A stretch of DNA of 64,000 nt from Burkholderiales bacterium RIFCSPHIGHO2_12_FULL_63_20 (GTDB lineage Bacteria > Pseudomonadota > Gammaproteobacteria > Burkholderiales > Burkholderiaceae_C): NCBI GenBank assembly GCA_001770775.1, contig MESA01000033.1, positions 256,417-320,416 on the forward strand, written 5' to 3'. Positions 1 to 9,355 of the stretch are shown here, piece by piece. The position numbers and the translations under genes are program-made. Numbering within the stretch: the stretch's first letter is position 1; every line of letters begins with the position of its first letter. The notes under the pieces are model-generated. The model worked only from the letters and a program-made list of their open reading frames with translations, was not told the origin of the DNA and ran no database searches.

Positions 1-922
1 AAACCGGATTGTTGCCGCGCTGTCCCCGCAGATGCTGCAAACGCAAAGCGTTCATGGCATCACCGGTCCAGATCTCGCGCAAGGATTGCTTGCGCGCATC
101 CCCGATCAGCAGCTTGCGGCCCCAGTCCAGGAAACAGGAGCTGACTTGACCGTCTGAGTTCACGGACATGGCATAGAAAATGTACGGACAGGTATCGGTC
201 GGCTTGATAGGCTGTTGATAGATACCCTCGGTGATCTTGAATCCAGTGTGCTCCTCGACGTCGAACTCGGGCCAGCAGGGCGCAAAGTTCTCGATGAAGA
301 TCCTGTCGCAGTGATCACCGAACGTTTGCAAAAATTGCTCTCGTTGACCTTCTTGCAGCAGCTCACCCGGGATTTTGATCAGAACTTCGCAATCGCCCTT
401 GTTCTGATAAAGCCAGCGCACGTTCGAGACGAACTGATCGAAATCGAAGTCAAAACCTGTGAACTCACGGTACTGGGCATTGCTCATCCCATCCACCGAA
501 ATGTTGATCTTGTCCAGACCGGCCTCAAGCAACTCCGCCATTCTCTGGGGCGTGAGCAGGGAGCCATTGGTCGTGGTGTCGATGTACTCAACGCGTCCGC
601 TGGCCTTGGCGTAACGAATCATCTCAGCGAGGTTTTTGTTCAAGAACGGTTCGCCGTCCTTGTAGAGGCGCAACACCTTGATCGGTTTGTCAAACGCATC
701 CAGATCATCAATGATTTTTTTGTACACATCCAGTTTGAGGACGCCCTGATAGCGGCCCGTGTCCTTGATCATGTCGCTGTGACCTGTGGGACAGAACGAG
801 CAGCTGAAATTGCATGCGCTGGCGGGATCCACAAAAATGATGAATGGGGTGGCCAGGGGGATCACCTCCTGCAAAGGCGTGCGCCCTTCCAGGTTGATGC
901 GGGGCTTGACTTGGGCTTTCAT
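1..922 (-). CDS. Radical SAM protein with SPASM-like C-terminus (3' end cut by window edge)
   Basis: The reading frame starts at an ATG complementary to 920-922 and stays open to base 1, so the C-terminus is missing. About residue 37 lies the radical-SAM cluster motif CNFSCSFC (CxxxCxxC), followed by a barrel with DGEPFLNKNL and DTTTNGSLLT. A later Cys-containing stretch (CPYIFYAMSVNSDGQVSSC) resembles a SPASM segment that would bind a second iron-sulfur cluster. The ATG overlaps the stop of the upstream methyltransferase gene as ATGA, implying translational coupling. Such proteins occur in polysaccharide loci and modify sugars, lipids or peptides; the substrate here is unknown. The family call is firm, the role open. 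Confidence 0.85.
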   Translation of the reverse strand, partial: MKAQVKPRINLEGRTPLQEVIPLATPFIIFVDPASACNFSCSFCPTGHSDMIKDTGRYQGVLKLDVYKKIIDDLDAFDKPIKVLRLYKDGEPFLNKNLAEMIRYAKASGRVEYIDTTTNGSLLTPQRMAELLEAGLDKINISVDGMSNAQYREFTGFDFDFDQFVSNVRWLYQNKGDCEVLIKIPGELLQEGQREQFLQTFGDHCDRIFIENFAPCWPEFDVEEHTGFKITEGIYQQPIKPTDTCPYIFYAMSVNSDGQVSSCFLDWGRKLLIGDARKQSLREIWTGDAMNALRLQHLRGQRGNNPV

Positions 923-1683
923 GGATTGATCTCCGCTGACTTTGGCAAGGATTCGGTTGTGAATTGACCATCTCGGCAATGGATCCACCAGAAACCATCG
1001 GCCATCTGAACCTCACCGAAGCACTCGTGGACGGCGAGGCAAACCCCCGGATGAAACCGATGCGGCGCACCCAGGTAATCCCGTTGTAGGTGTTGTCGTG
1101 CCAACGCCAGGGATTGCTCGTCTGGCAAACGCTCCAGATCATCCCCACAAATGACACCATGGTGTGGGTTGACCAGTCGACGCGCATGATCCAGGTCGCT
1201 TTTGACCTGAGCGTACTTGTGGTCGCCGTCAACATAAATGAGGTCAAAAGCACCGTCGCGCATCCAAGCCAAGGCTTGAGCCGCCGGTGCACGAAGCAGA
1301 TGAATCTGAACCCCTGTCTGGCGGTGCAACTGCTGGTATGCGCGTACGCGACCATAGGCCGCATGGAACGCGGCTTCACACTGCTCGTCCATGGCGTTGT
1401 AGTTCCACGAGGAAGGGGCCCCCCCGTGACCGTCAAGATCTTCCTGTGAAGCGTAGGGTTGCCAGGCATCAACCAGCACCAGCTCGGACCCGTCCGCCAA
1501 GTGCTCCAGCCACACCTGCGTAGACCCCGCGGCCTGCCAGACCCCGATCTCGAGCACCCGAATCGGAGCGCGGAAATGTTCTGTCAGCAACCGCCGCATG
1601 ACCGCTTGGCGTTGTGGCGTCAACAAACTGGCGCTCACGGGCCGAATGTCTTTGGCGGCTTGCTCTGGAACCGAGGTGCTCAT
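919..1683 (-). CDS. Class I SAM-dependent methyltransferase (Methyltransf_24-like)
   Basis: This 254-residue protein has a Rossmann methyltransferase core. VLEIGVWQAAGST matches the SAM-binding glycine motif, ELVLVDAW the acidic strand-2 end, and DLIYVDGDHKYAQVKSDL the strand-4 region typical of cephalosporin-hydroxylase/Methyltransf_24 relatives found in glycan clusters. An in-frame extension upstream is possible, but the ATG at 1683 overlaps the stop of the preceding glycosyltransferase gene as ATGA and is preferred. The downstream radical-SAM gene overlaps in the same way, so three genes form one coupled unit. It probably methylates a sugar or glycolipid; the acceptor cannot be read from sequence. 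Confidence 0.8.
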   Translation of the reverse strand: MSTSVPEQAAKDIRPVSASLLTPQRQAVMRRLLTEHFRAPIRVLEIGVWQAAGSTQVWLEHLADGSELVLVDAWQPYASQEDLDGHGGAPSSWNYNAMDEQCEAAFHAAYGRVRAYQQLHRQTGVQIHLLRAPAAQALAWMRDGAFDLIYVDGDHKYAQVKSDLDHARRLVNPHHGVICGDDLERLPDEQSLALARQHLQRDYLGAPHRFHPGVCLAVHECFGEVQMADGFWWIHCRDGQFTTESLPKSAEINP

Positions 1684-2816
1684 GTGTTTTCCACCAAAAC
1701 TTGCATCGACTCCGACAGCAGGGAGGCCGCATTCAAGGGTGCCTGCCCCTCGGCCACCCACCGCGCCCTCAGCGCGTGAGCGGCAGTCGCCAGCAGCGAC
1801 ATGCCGCGGACAGGATCTTGCCCCGAGTCCGGCTCGAACACCCAACCACAGGCCCTCTGCATGCCTTCCATGATCTGGATGTGCGCGGGTGACAGTTGCA
1901 GCTTCAGCAACCGACGTCGCGACTCAAAAGTGTCCAGCAGGTGGCCAATCATCTGGGCCGACCACCCCTTCATCGCGCTCGCGACCTGAACACCCGCTTG
2001 CCGGTCCCCCACAAGATGCCACAGGTCCGCTGCCCAGAACCACTCGTGATAAAGGGCCATGTCGGCATGAGGACAGTAGCGGGCATTGGTCTGGGCACTG
2101 GCTTCGTCACTCTGCCAGTGGCGCTCATCCTTGAGCGCAATGGTTTCTTCAGGGGCGACATCCAGCCTACCCCGAAGTGCCGCCAAGTGAGGCAGAAACT
2201 GATCAAGATAGCTGGGCTGGTACGGCAGATTCCGTGCAAACGCCAACCACTCGACCATCACCGAGTGGCGGTAAACGGCCCAGAAAAGGGTACCTTGCTG
2301 ACCGGGCCTCGCCAACATGTCGAGAACCCGGGACGTGGCATCGGGCTGATTCCAACCGGCATGGCGGCGCGAATAAGTCTGCGTATCGCAGTTCTGCACC
2401 TGGTTGGAGGGCAATATGGCACTGACATCCGATCCGGCAAGCACGCTGGCCGCAGCCATCGCTCGCAGGTAGTTGACCGCGATGGGGTCATCGTCTGCAA
2501 GCGGCAGGATCCATTCCTTGCTCTGAGCGAGAGCCCTTTTCACACGCTCCAGAGGACTGGGGTGAGAGATCAGAACCACATCGGCCCCCTGGGACCGGCA
2601 ATGCGCAACATCGTGCTCCCATTGCCGTTGACGTGCGCCGTCCTCACCGCCCCAGGCGACCACCAACTGCAAACCTGGCACACGAAGCGCCAAGCTGGCA
2701 GCGGACTGGAAGATATCGTCTGCCAGAACCCTGCTCTGATACGTCAGCAAGATGATCTGGAGACTGCACTCAGGGGTCTCAGTGGAGGTGGCGGGAACGC
2801 TGGAAAAGGCGAACAT
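1680..2816 (-). CDS. Glycosyltransferase family 2-like protein
   Basis: This 378-residue protein has a GT-A-like start: a beta-strand IILLTYQSRVLADDIFQSAASL, then LQLVVAWGGEDGARQRQWE, then WILPLADDDPIAVNYLRAM. The last carries an Asp-rich motif where the metal- and nucleotide-sugar-binding DxD is expected. The C-terminal half has no motif I recognise. It is the first gene of a three-gene coupled unit (this gene, a methyltransferase, a radical-SAM protein) and lies about 107 bases after rfbH on the same strand. That suggests it transfers or decorates a sugar made by the adjacent CDP-sugar enzymes. Donor and acceptor are unknown. Confidence 0.65.
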   Translation of the reverse strand: MFAFSSVPATSTETPECSLQIILLTYQSRVLADDIFQSAASLALRVPGLQLVVAWGGEDGARQRQWEHDVAHCRSQGADVVLISHPSPLERVKRALAQSKEWILPLADDDPIAVNYLRAMAAASVLAGSDVSAILPSNQVQNCDTQTYSRRHAGWNQPDATSRVLDMLARPGQQGTLFWAVYRHSVMVEWLAFARNLPYQPSYLDQFLPHLAALRGRLDVAPEETIALKDERHWQSDEASAQTNARYCPHADMALYHEWFWAADLWHLVGDRQAGVQVASAMKGWSAQMIGHLLDTFESRRRLLKLQLSPAHIQIMEGMQRACGWVFEPDSGQDPVRGMSLLATAAHALRARWVAEGQAPLNAASLLSESMQVLVENT

Positions 2817-2923
2817 GGGATCTCCATGGCTGACACACCCCCGACTTTACGCGCGTGGAGACAGTGCCAGCCCGTCGAGTTGCAGGCCTTTTCCTGAGCT
2901 GTTTTCCGGCTGACGCCAGAAAC

Positions 2924-4282
2924 TCAGAAGTGCAATCCGAAGTAGGTCTCGACGGTCTCGGCAATGAAATCCAGTCGGGACTCATCCAACCCAGGGTGCA
3001 CACCCAACCAGAACGTATCACTCATCACCCGATCGGTTCGCGCCAAATCACCCACCACGCGATAGTTTCGACCCTGCATATAGGGCTGACGGGTCAGGTT
3101 GCCAGCGAAAAGCAAACGCGTCCCGATCATGAACTGATCGAGATAGGTCAGCAAGTCCACACGGCGCGTGTTGGCAGCCTCCTTGATCGTCACAGGAAAT
3201 CCAAACCACGAGGGATCCGCATTGGGTGTTGCTTCAGGCAACAGCAAGAATTCTTCGCAGCTGCGCAAACGCTGTCGCAGGTGTTCGTAGTGGCGTTTGC
3301 GCGTCGTGATGAAACCCTCTAAACGGTCCATCTGCGCGAGGGCGCAGGCCGCCTGCATGTCAGTGATCTTGAGGTTGTAACCCAGGTGGGAGTATGTGTA
3401 CTTGTGGTCGTACCCATAGGGCAAACTGCCATGCTGCTGACAAAAGCGCTTGCCACAGGTGTTGTCACTGCCAGGCTTGCAGTAGCAATCACGCCCCCAG
3501 TCTCGAAACGACTCCGCGATGGCCTTGAGTTCCGCGTTACGCGTGAAGACCGCGCCCCCCTCACCCATCGTGATGTGATGCGCAGGGTAAAAGCTCAATG
3601 TGGCGATGTCGCCAAAGGTGCCGACCAGTTGCCCGTTGTAGCGAGAACCCAGGGCATCACAACAATCTTCTATCAGCCACAGCCCATGCTTGCGGGCAAC
3701 GGCGCAGACCGCTTCCAGGTTGAACGGGTTGCCCAGCGTGTGCGCGAGCATGATCGCCTTGGTCCGAGGCGTGATGGCGGCTTCGATCAGGCTGGGATCA
3801 ATGTTGTAGGTGGGCAGGTCCACATCCAGAAACACTGGCACGGCACCAAACTGAAGGATGGGGTTGACGGTCGTTGGAAATCCTGCCGCGACAGTGATGA
3901 CTTCATCGCCCGCCTGGATGGCCCGATCCCCCAAGCGTGGTGACGTCAAGGCCGAGAACGCCAGAAGATTGGCAGAAGAGCCGGAGTTGGTGGTGAGCAC
4001 AAACTCCACACCGAGGTAAGCAGCGAGACGAGCCTCGAAGGCGTCGTTGAACCGACCTGCCGTGAGCCAACCGTCGAGCGCGGCTTCGACCATATTGCGC
4101 AACTCAGGCGCCCCGACCACCTTGCCTGACGGTGGCAACGGTGTCTGCCCAGGCTGAAAGGGTTGCTCGGCGAAAGCCTGGCGCGCGTAATCATTGACCA
4201 ACTCAGCGATTCGCGCACGCAGCTCGGGCAGCGGCACGGCGGCTTCCTGCTTGAGCCACTGCGTAGGTTGTTTGGCAGTCAT
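2924..4282 (-). CDS. rfbH: CDP-4-dehydro-6-deoxyglucose 3-dehydrase (E1)
   Basis: RfbH/E1 removes the C3 hydroxyl of CDP-4-keto-6-deoxyglucose on the way to 3,6-dideoxyhexoses, using PMP and a [2Fe-2S] cluster. The 452-residue protein has the aminotransferase fold ([33 protein letters not shown]). It carries His in place of the PLP-binding Lys ([14 protein letters not shown]), diagnostic of this dehydrase. Cysteines follow the E1 pattern C-x57-C-x1-C-x7-C, counted from the Cys before DALGSRYNG to [11 protein letters not shown], so the cluster site looks intact. Its ATG at 4282 overlaps the rfbG stop. The electron-donating E3 reductase (RfbI/AscD) is not in the window. Confidence 0.95.
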   Translation of the reverse strand: MTAKQPTQWLKQEAAVPLPELRARIAELVNDYARQAFAEQPFQPGQTPLPPSGKVVGAPELRNMVEAALDGWLTAGRFNDAFEARLAAYLGVEFVLTTNSGSSANLLAFSALTSPRLGDRAIQAGDEVITVAAGFPTTVNPILQFGAVPVFLDVDLPTYNIDPSLIEAAITPRTKAIMLAHTLGNPFNLEAVCAVARKHGLWLIEDCCDALGSRYNGQLVGTFGDIATLSFYPAHHITMGEGGAVFTRNAELKAIAESFRDWGRDCYCKPGSDNTCGKRFCQQHGSLPYGYDHKYTYSHLGYNLKITDMQAACALAQMDRLEGFITTRKRHYEHLRQRLRSCEEFLLLPEATPNADPSWFGFPVTIKEAANTRRVDLLTYLDQFMIGTRLLFAGNLTRQPYMQGRNYRVVGDLARTDRVMSDTFWLGVHPGLDESRLDFIAETVETYFGLHF

Positions 4283-5364
4283 GATCCAAGATCTTTCTTC
4301 ACGGCATTCATGTAGTCGTCAATCTGACTTGCGCACACGTCTCGCACATCTTCCTTGTGTCGCCATCCCAGGTGCCAGTCCACGACACGGCGCAACGCCT
4401 CATCGAGCGTCCAGACCGGCTTCCACCCCAGGTGGTGGCGCGACTTGGCACTGTCCAATCGCAAGGTCATTGCTTCGTGGGGGCCGACGGCATGAGCTGC
4501 GAACTCGATTTGCAGCGGCATGTGCTGGTTGAGCGCCGTCACAACTTGACGAACAGACCAGACGTCCGATTCATCCGGACCAAAATTCCATGGCGCTGCC
4601 TGAGCCGGACCTTCATCATGCAAGCGCTGCGCCAGAACGAGGTAACCCGCTAACGCGTCCAGAACATGCTGCCAGGGACGTGTGGCATCAGGCCGGCGGA
4701 TGAGCACCGATGCATCGCAATCAGCAGCCCTGAGCACATCGGGAACCAGACGATCCAGCGACCAGTCACCGCCACCGATGACGTTGCCCGCGCGCGCGGT
4801 CGCCAGGGCCACCCCGTGACGCGCGTGGTCTGCAGCTGGAAAAAATGAATCGCGATAGGACGCCGCAACCAGTTCAGCGCAGGCCTTGCTGGCACTGTAG
4901 GGATCGTGCCCGCCCAGATGATCCGACTCGCGATAAGCCCATTCCCACCCTTGATTGGCGTAGCACTTGTCGCTCGTGACGCACACCAACGCACGCACCC
5001 CCGGTGTCTGCCGCACGGCCTCGCACACGTTCACCGTCCCCATGACGTTGCTGGCGAAGGTGTCAACGGGGTCGTCGTAACTGGGCCGAACGAGAGCCTG
5101 CGCAGCGAGGTGAAACACCACTTCCGGGCGCGCTTTCTGCATTGCCGAGGTCAGCGTAGACAGACAACGAATGTCGTCGATCACGGAGTCCATCAGCTCA
5201 CCGACCCGCGCCTCGTCGTACAAGCTGGGCTGAGTCGCGGGAGGCAAAGCGAATCCAGTGACTTTGGCGCCCATCCTGTGCAACCACAGGGCCATCCAAG
5301 CCCCTTTGAATCCGGTGTGCCCGGTCAGAAAAACCCGTCGATCACGCCAAAAATCCGCATTCAT
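4279..5364 (-). CDS. rfbG: CDP-glucose 4,6-dehydratase
   Basis: This SDR-family enzyme converts CDP-glucose to CDP-4-keto-6-deoxyglucose. Near the N-terminus [17 protein letters not shown] is the NAD-binding loop characteristic of RfbG. The catalytic YxxxK appears as [13 protein letters not shown] and the SDR Ser/Thr as [11 protein letters not shown] chose the ATG at 5364 (361 residues) over a GTG at 5370 because the complement of 5371-5375 gives a GAGG seven bases upstream of it. The gene follows rfbF after nine bases and overlaps rfbH by four, so rfbF-rfbG-rfbH is one operon in biosynthetic order. Confidence 0.95.
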   Translation of the reverse strand: MNADFWRDRRVFLTGHTGFKGAWMALWLHRMGAKVTGFALPPATQPSLYDEARVGELMDSVIDDIRCLSTLTSAMQKARPEVVFHLAAQALVRPSYDDPVDTFASNVMGTVNVCEAVRQTPGVRALVCVTSDKCYANQGWEWAYRESDHLGGHDPYSASKACAELVAASYRDSFFPAADHARHGVALATARAGNVIGGGDWSLDRLVPDVLRAADCDASVLIRRPDATRPWQHVLDALAGYLVLAQRLHDEGPAQAAPWNFGPDESDVWSVRQVVTALNQHMPLQIEFAAHAVGPHEAMTLRLDSAKSRHHLGWKPVWTLDEALRRVVDWHLGWRHKEDVRDVCASQIDDYMNAVKKDLGS

Positions 5365-5373
5365 CCACACACC

Positions 5374-6147
5374 TCAGTCCCAGAGCTTCCAGGGCGCTTG
5401 CCCCGACTGCCACAAGGATTCCAAGAGGTTTTTGTCTCGCAACGTGTCCATTGGCTGCCAAAAACCTTCATGCACGTACGCGGACAGTTCACCTTGTTGA
5501 GCCAAGCGCTCCATGGGATCCCCCTCCCAAATGGTTGCATCCCCGTCGATGAGGTCGATCACACGAGGTGAAAGCACAAAAAAGCCCCCGTTGATGAGCG
5601 CGCCATCACCCTTCGGCTTCTCCTTGAACGAGGTGACCCTCTGTCCGTCGAGCTCCACGGCACCAAAGCGACCGGGAGGCGACACAGCCGTAACCGTGGC
5701 CAAGGTTCGATTGCTTCGGTGACATTCGATGACCGCCTGGATATCAACGTCACTCAAACCATCGCCGTAGGTGAAACAGAATTCTTCCTCGTCCTCAATG
5801 TAGCGTTTGACCCGCCGCAGTCGTCCACCTGTCTGGCTGTGCTCACCCGTATCGACAAGCGTGATGCGCCAAGGCTCGCAATGCCGTTCGCAAACTTGCA
5901 TCTTGTTCTGAGCCAGATCGAAGGTGACATCTGACATGTGAAGAAAATAGTTGGCGAAGTATTCCTTGATCACATAACCCCGGTATCCCAGGCAAACGAC
6001 AAAGTCATTGATGCCATGGTGCGAGTAGAGCTTCATGATGTGCCACAGCATGGGTCGGCCGCCAATCTCGACCATGGGCTTGGGTTTGAGGGAGGTTTCC
6101 TCGGTCAGCCTGGAGCCCAAGCCGCCAGCCAGAATGACTGCCTTCAT
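5374..6147 (-). CDS. rfbF: Glucose-1-phosphate cytidylyltransferase
   Basis: RfbF joins CTP and glucose-1-phosphate to give CDP-glucose, the first committed step towards CDP-dideoxyhexoses. The 257-residue protein, the usual family length, opens with the nucleotidyltransferase signature [16 protein letters not shown] and [16 protein letters not shown]. The metal-binding region is [13 protein letters not shown]. It is the first gene of the leftward rfbFGH operon and is divergent from the epimerase gene beginning at 6328. The 180-base gap between them should contain the promoters of both units. Confidence 0.95.
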   Translation of the reverse strand: MKAVILAGGLGSRLTEETSLKPKPMVEIGGRPMLWHIMKLYSHHGINDFVVCLGYRGYVIKEYFANYFLHMSDVTFDLAQNKMQVCERHCEPWRITLVDTGEHSQTGGRLRRVKRYIEDEEEFCFTYGDGLSDVDIQAVIECHRSNRTLATVTAVSPPGRFGAVELDGQRVTSFKEKPKGDGALINGGFFVLSPRVIDLIDGDATIWEGDPMERLAQQGELSAYVHEGFWQPMDTLRDKNLLESLWQSGQAPWKLWD

Positions 6148-6327
6148 TGTTGTTCCCTGTGATCAACAGACATGGATGTTGGCTTGCAGTATAGGCGGCG
6201 GCCAGTGCACACTGGTGCCAGATATGCTGGCGATTTCACCATCTTCTTGCAAGCGTCTGGAACCATGCCGGGATCGGGAATCAATCGATCTGGCCACCCT
6301 CTTCACCACCAACACTGCCCTATCCGA

Positions 6328-6861
6328 ATGCAGCCCCTGAAAGAACTTTTACCGGGTGCTTGGCTACTGAAGTTGCCACGTATCGAAGATGAGCGCGGGG
6401 ACTTCACGAAGTTGGTGAACCTGAAGAGTCTTTCGGCTGTGGGTTTGTCTTTTGACATGCAAGAGCAGTTTGTCACGCGGTCCCGGCGCAACGTCATCCG
6501 CGGTTTGCACTTTCAATTGCCGCCGCACGAGCATGTCAAGCTGGTCACCTGCCTGAGTGGGCGGGTGGAAGACGTCATGGTCGATCTGCGACGTGGCCAA
6601 GGCTATGGTCGTGTTGCATGCATCGACCTGCGCGACGACGAGCCCTCCATGCTCTACTTGCCGCCGGGGATCGCCCATGGTTTCCGAAGCAGGAGCGACG
6701 CCAGCACGATGCTTTACCTGACCTCCAGCGCGCACGCACCATCGCACGACGCAGGCATACTCTGGAGCAGCATTGATCACAATTGGGATTGCAGCGATCC
6801 TGTTCTGTCCGCACGTGATCAAACTCATCCGCCCTTGATCGCGTTCGAATCTCCCTTCTGA
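6328..6861 (+). CDS. RmlC-like sugar epimerase (candidate CDP-4-keto-3,6-dideoxyhexose 5-epimerase)
   Basis: This 177-residue cupin has RmlC landmarks: VIRGLHFQLPP with the catalytic-base His, KLVTCLSGRVEDVMVDLR with the substrate-contacting Lys, LPPGIAHGF, and LYLTS where the catalytic acid Tyr is expected. The next conserved RmlC stretch, usually YYxPxxE, reads SAHAPSHD, so specificity may differ from rhamnose epimerases. An open frame extends upstream to about 6172, but homology starts only at MQPLKELLPGAWLLKLP, so the ATG at 6328 is preferred. Next to rfbFGH and an SDR reductase, it resembles AscE of the CDP-ascarylose pathway; that assignment is inference. Confidence 0.75.
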   Translation: MQPLKELLPGAWLLKLPRIEDERGDFTKLVNLKSLSAVGLSFDMQEQFVTRSRRNVIRGLHFQLPPHEHVKLVTCLSGRVEDVMVDLRRGQGYGRVACIDLRDDEPSMLYLPPGIAHGFRSRSDASTMLYLTSSAHAPSHDAGILWSSIDHNWDCSDPVLSARDQTHPPLIAFESPF

Positions 6862-6903
6862 CATGCTGACAGCAGCGCGTTACATCGAAACACCAGGCAT
6901 CGC

Positions 6904-7749
6904 ATGAGAATTTTTCTCACCGGCGGCACCGGTTTCATCGGCAATCATTTCATTGAACAAGCCATTGATGCGGGTCATGAGGTGCGTGCCATCCGGCGCA
7001 AAGACAGTCAGACCCGACGCACGTTGAAAGTCCAGCCCCAATGGTTGAGTGGCGAGTTGACCGACGACTGGCGCGAGCACTTGCAAGGTCAGGACGTGCT
7101 CGTTCACCTGGCGGCTCATTCTGCCAACCCACCCTATGACACCTTGGCATCGTGCTTGCAATGGAACGTGCTGGCCCCTTTGCAATTGGCAGAGCAGGCG
7201 CGCAAAGCAGGAGTCAAACGCTTCGTCGTGGCAGGCTCGTGTTTTGAGTATGGGCAGCAAAAGGCCTCGATTGAAATTTCTGCAGCCCAGCCGCTGGCAC
7301 CCAACAACGCCTACGCCACCTCCAAAGCCGCAGCATCACAGACGTTCATCGGCTGGACTCTGGAGCACCGGGTGTGCCTTCAACTGATGCGCATCTTCCA
7401 CGTTTATGGCGAAGGTGAACCTGAAGGCAGATTCTGGCCCGCCTTGCGCCGTGCTGCACTCTCGGGTGCCGACTTCCCGATGAGCCCCGGTGAACAGATC
7501 CGAGATTTTGTGAAGGTGGAAGAGGTGGCTCGACAGTTTGTGGAAGCACTCAACGACACCGACGTGTCACCCGGAGAGCCCAAACTGAGCCATGTTGCCT
7601 CCGGTCATGCACAAAGCCTGCTCGCGTTTGCCCACGAATGGTGGAAATACTGGGGAGCCACCGGCCAGCTTCGACCAGGCATGCTCCCCTATCGTCGCGA
7701 CGAAATCATGTCCCTCGTGCCTCAGATGAGGCCTCATGTCATACGATGA
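6904..7749 (+). CDS. NAD(P)-dependent SDR reductase/epimerase (candidate last step of CDP-dideoxyhexose synthesis)
   Basis: This 281-residue extended SDR begins with the dinucleotide motif FLTGGTGFIGNH. The catalytic Tyr/Lys pair is NAYATSKAAASQ, with AGSCFEYG at the active-site Ser/Cys strand, plus the usual C-terminal LMRIFHVYGEGE. It lies 42 bases after the epimerase on the same strand and faces away from rfbFGH. Position and size fit a 4-ketoreductase such as CDP-abequose synthase (RfbJ) or the ascarylose reductase (AscF), which would finish the CDP-3,6-dideoxyhexose. Family is certain; the exact substrate is not. Confidence 0.75.
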   Translation: MRIFLTGGTGFIGNHFIEQAIDAGHEVRAIRRKDSQTRRTLKVQPQWLSGELTDDWREHLQGQDVLVHLAAHSANPPYDTLASCLQWNVLAPLQLAEQARKAGVKRFVVAGSCFEYGQQKASIEISAAQPLAPNNAYATSKAAASQTFIGWTLEHRVCLQLMRIFHVYGEGEPEGRFWPALRRAALSGADFPMSPGEQIRDFVKVEEVARQFVEALNDTDVSPGEPKLSHVASGHAQSLLAFAHEWWKYWGATGQLRPGMLPYRRDEIMSLVPQMRPHVIR

Positions 7750-7786
7750 TCACCACCCATTACCCATCAGCCACGCCGCTCTTGAG

Positions 7787-7804
7787 CGCCCCACTCACGG
7801 GGCG
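7787..7804. terminator. Stem-loop between convergent genes (possible terminator)
   Basis: CGCCCC at 7787-7792 pairs with GGGGCG at 7799-7804 across a six-base loop. It sits in the 55-base gap between the reductase gene (plus) and the glycosyltransferase gene (minus) that end towards each other. There is no good T-run on either side, so intrinsic termination is uncertain. Confidence 0.35.
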
Positions 7805-9322
7805 TCACGCAGTTGCAGCAACTTGCAGCGTCTGCAGAGGGTAATCCACAACCTGAGGCATAGGCTCCTTCCACTCAAACCGCTGCTCCGCCATGGCAAT
7901 CAAGGCACCCTTCACGGCTTGCGCCTTGTCTGATCTGGACATGTCGTCAATTGGACGCATGACCAGCCCCCCTCGGCGCACAGCGCTGTAGCTACCCAGC
8001 GCTCGCAAACTCAGCGTGGACATCAAGTCAACTTCCCACCCATATTGCCCACACGCAGAAAGGATCTGATTCAGATCCTGCCCCGTGTAGTCCGGCCGCA
8101 TCCAGGCCACGATGCAGCGCACCGCGCGGGCATCCTTATGTGCCAAGAAACTCTGGATGGTCGTCAGTTGCAGCGCCGGCGCCACGATCCCATCTGCCGC
8201 CCCCATCTGAGCAGAACGGATGTCTGGCGCGACCCGGGTCACTTCACGCAGCCAGCGAGTTGCATCGGACGCCAGCGAGCGGACCATGAAGGATCTCAAC
8301 ACATAAACCACCGCAGCCACATCCAAGGCCTCGCCATCGGCGTGTTGAGGCGCGCTCCTGAACTCGTCGCCAAGATGCTGCTCCATGCTCAGCGCGACCT
8401 TGACCAAGGGATTGTGCTGTCCCATCGACAGATAGCGAAGGACGCCGTAGCGATGCGTCATGGGGTCACGCACAGCATCGGCATTCAAACTCCGCCCGAC
8501 CTTGGGAGACTGCGCGTAATTCAAGGCCACCGCAGCCATGTCATCACGCGTGAGTCCACCCCCACGCGTTACCCGCTCGTAGAGTTGCTCCCACTGCGAA
8601 CCTTGCCCAGGAACATGACAGCTCCGATTCCGGACCATGTATGCATGCCAGCCATTGATGGCTTTGACAGTCACTTGATCAACGGTGCGAACCGGGAGGT
8701 GGGCGACAAAAGCACCGTTGATCAGCAGCGTCGGAACGGATCGGCCATCGCTCATCTTGATCGCGTGATTGCCCTGCTCGACAATCAGCACCCTGTCATC
8801 CTCCGGGCGTCGTCTGATCACAGCTTTATAGTAGAGCGGCTCTTCTTGCCGCCTTCGCCATGGCGCCCCGCCCAGCGGGTCCTGCAGCATTTGATCGAGC
8901 GAAGCCTGCGGGTCGGGTATGTGAGTCATCCACGGCAATAACGCCTGCCCTCCCAACGGCACCTGGTGCAAAACATCCTCGAGATTCAAACGATCCGGGG
9001 CTCTGATGAACTCATCAGCATCGAGCAGATAGACCAGTTCTGGCTGAAAGACCGGCACCACCCGTCGATAGACCTCTGTGGTCTTCTCGGATTGAAAATA
9101 GCCAAAAACCGGATCGTCAAAGATCAGCAGCGGCAGCCCCTCCTTGCGAAGAGCTTCCAGAATCTGCCGGGTGCCATCTGTGGATCCATTGTCGATCACC
9201 ACAAACAGATCAACGAAGTGCAAGTTGTGGCGAACACAGGCCTCAATGATGTCGGCCTCGTTTTTGACCATGCTGATGGCCAAGGCACTCATGGGTGCAC
9301 GCGGTTGTTGTTCTTCACTCAT
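7805..9322 (-). CDS. Glycosyltransferase family 2 protein, large form
   Basis: The 505-residue protein starts with a GT-A domain of the Glyco_tranf_2_4 kind: ISMVKNEADIIEACVRHN, FVVIDNGSTDGTRQILEAL and VYLLDADEFI, where DAD is the DxD metal motif. The last 200 or so residues, including the region around MGAADGIVAPALQLTTIQ, do not match a family I recognise. It is the third gene of a leftward unit (TPR/OGT-like protein, glycosyltransferase-methyltransferase fusion, this gene) running away from the flagellin genes. Role in building a flagellin or surface glycan is inferred from location. Confidence 0.75.
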   Translation of the reverse strand: MSEEQQPRAPMSALAISMVKNEADIIEACVRHNLHFVDLFVVIDNGSTDGTRQILEALRKEGLPLLIFDDPVFGYFQSEKTTEVYRRVVPVFQPELVYLLDADEFIRAPDRLNLEDVLHQVPLGGQALLPWMTHIPDPQASLDQMLQDPLGGAPWRRRQEEPLYYKAVIRRRPEDDRVLIVEQGNHAIKMSDGRSVPTLLINGAFVAHLPVRTVDQVTVKAINGWHAYMVRNRSCHVPGQGSQWEQLYERVTRGGGLTRDDMAAVALNYAQSPKVGRSLNADAVRDPMTHRYGVLRYLSMGQHNPLVKVALSMEQHLGDEFRSAPQHADGEALDVAAVVYVLRSFMVRSLASDATRWLREVTRVAPDIRSAQMGAADGIVAPALQLTTIQSFLAHKDARAVRCIVAWMRPDYTGQDLNQILSACGQYGWEVDLMSTLSLRALGSYSAVRRGGLVMRPIDDMSRSDKAQAVKGALIAMAEQRFEWKEPMPQVVDYPLQTLQVAATA

Positions 9323-9355
9323 GATGAAAAATACCTTTTGGTGAGCGTCGCAAGA

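Noticed and set aside
6172..6327. N-terminal extension of the RmlC-like epimerase
   Set aside because: The extension has no homology and covers the divergent promoter region.
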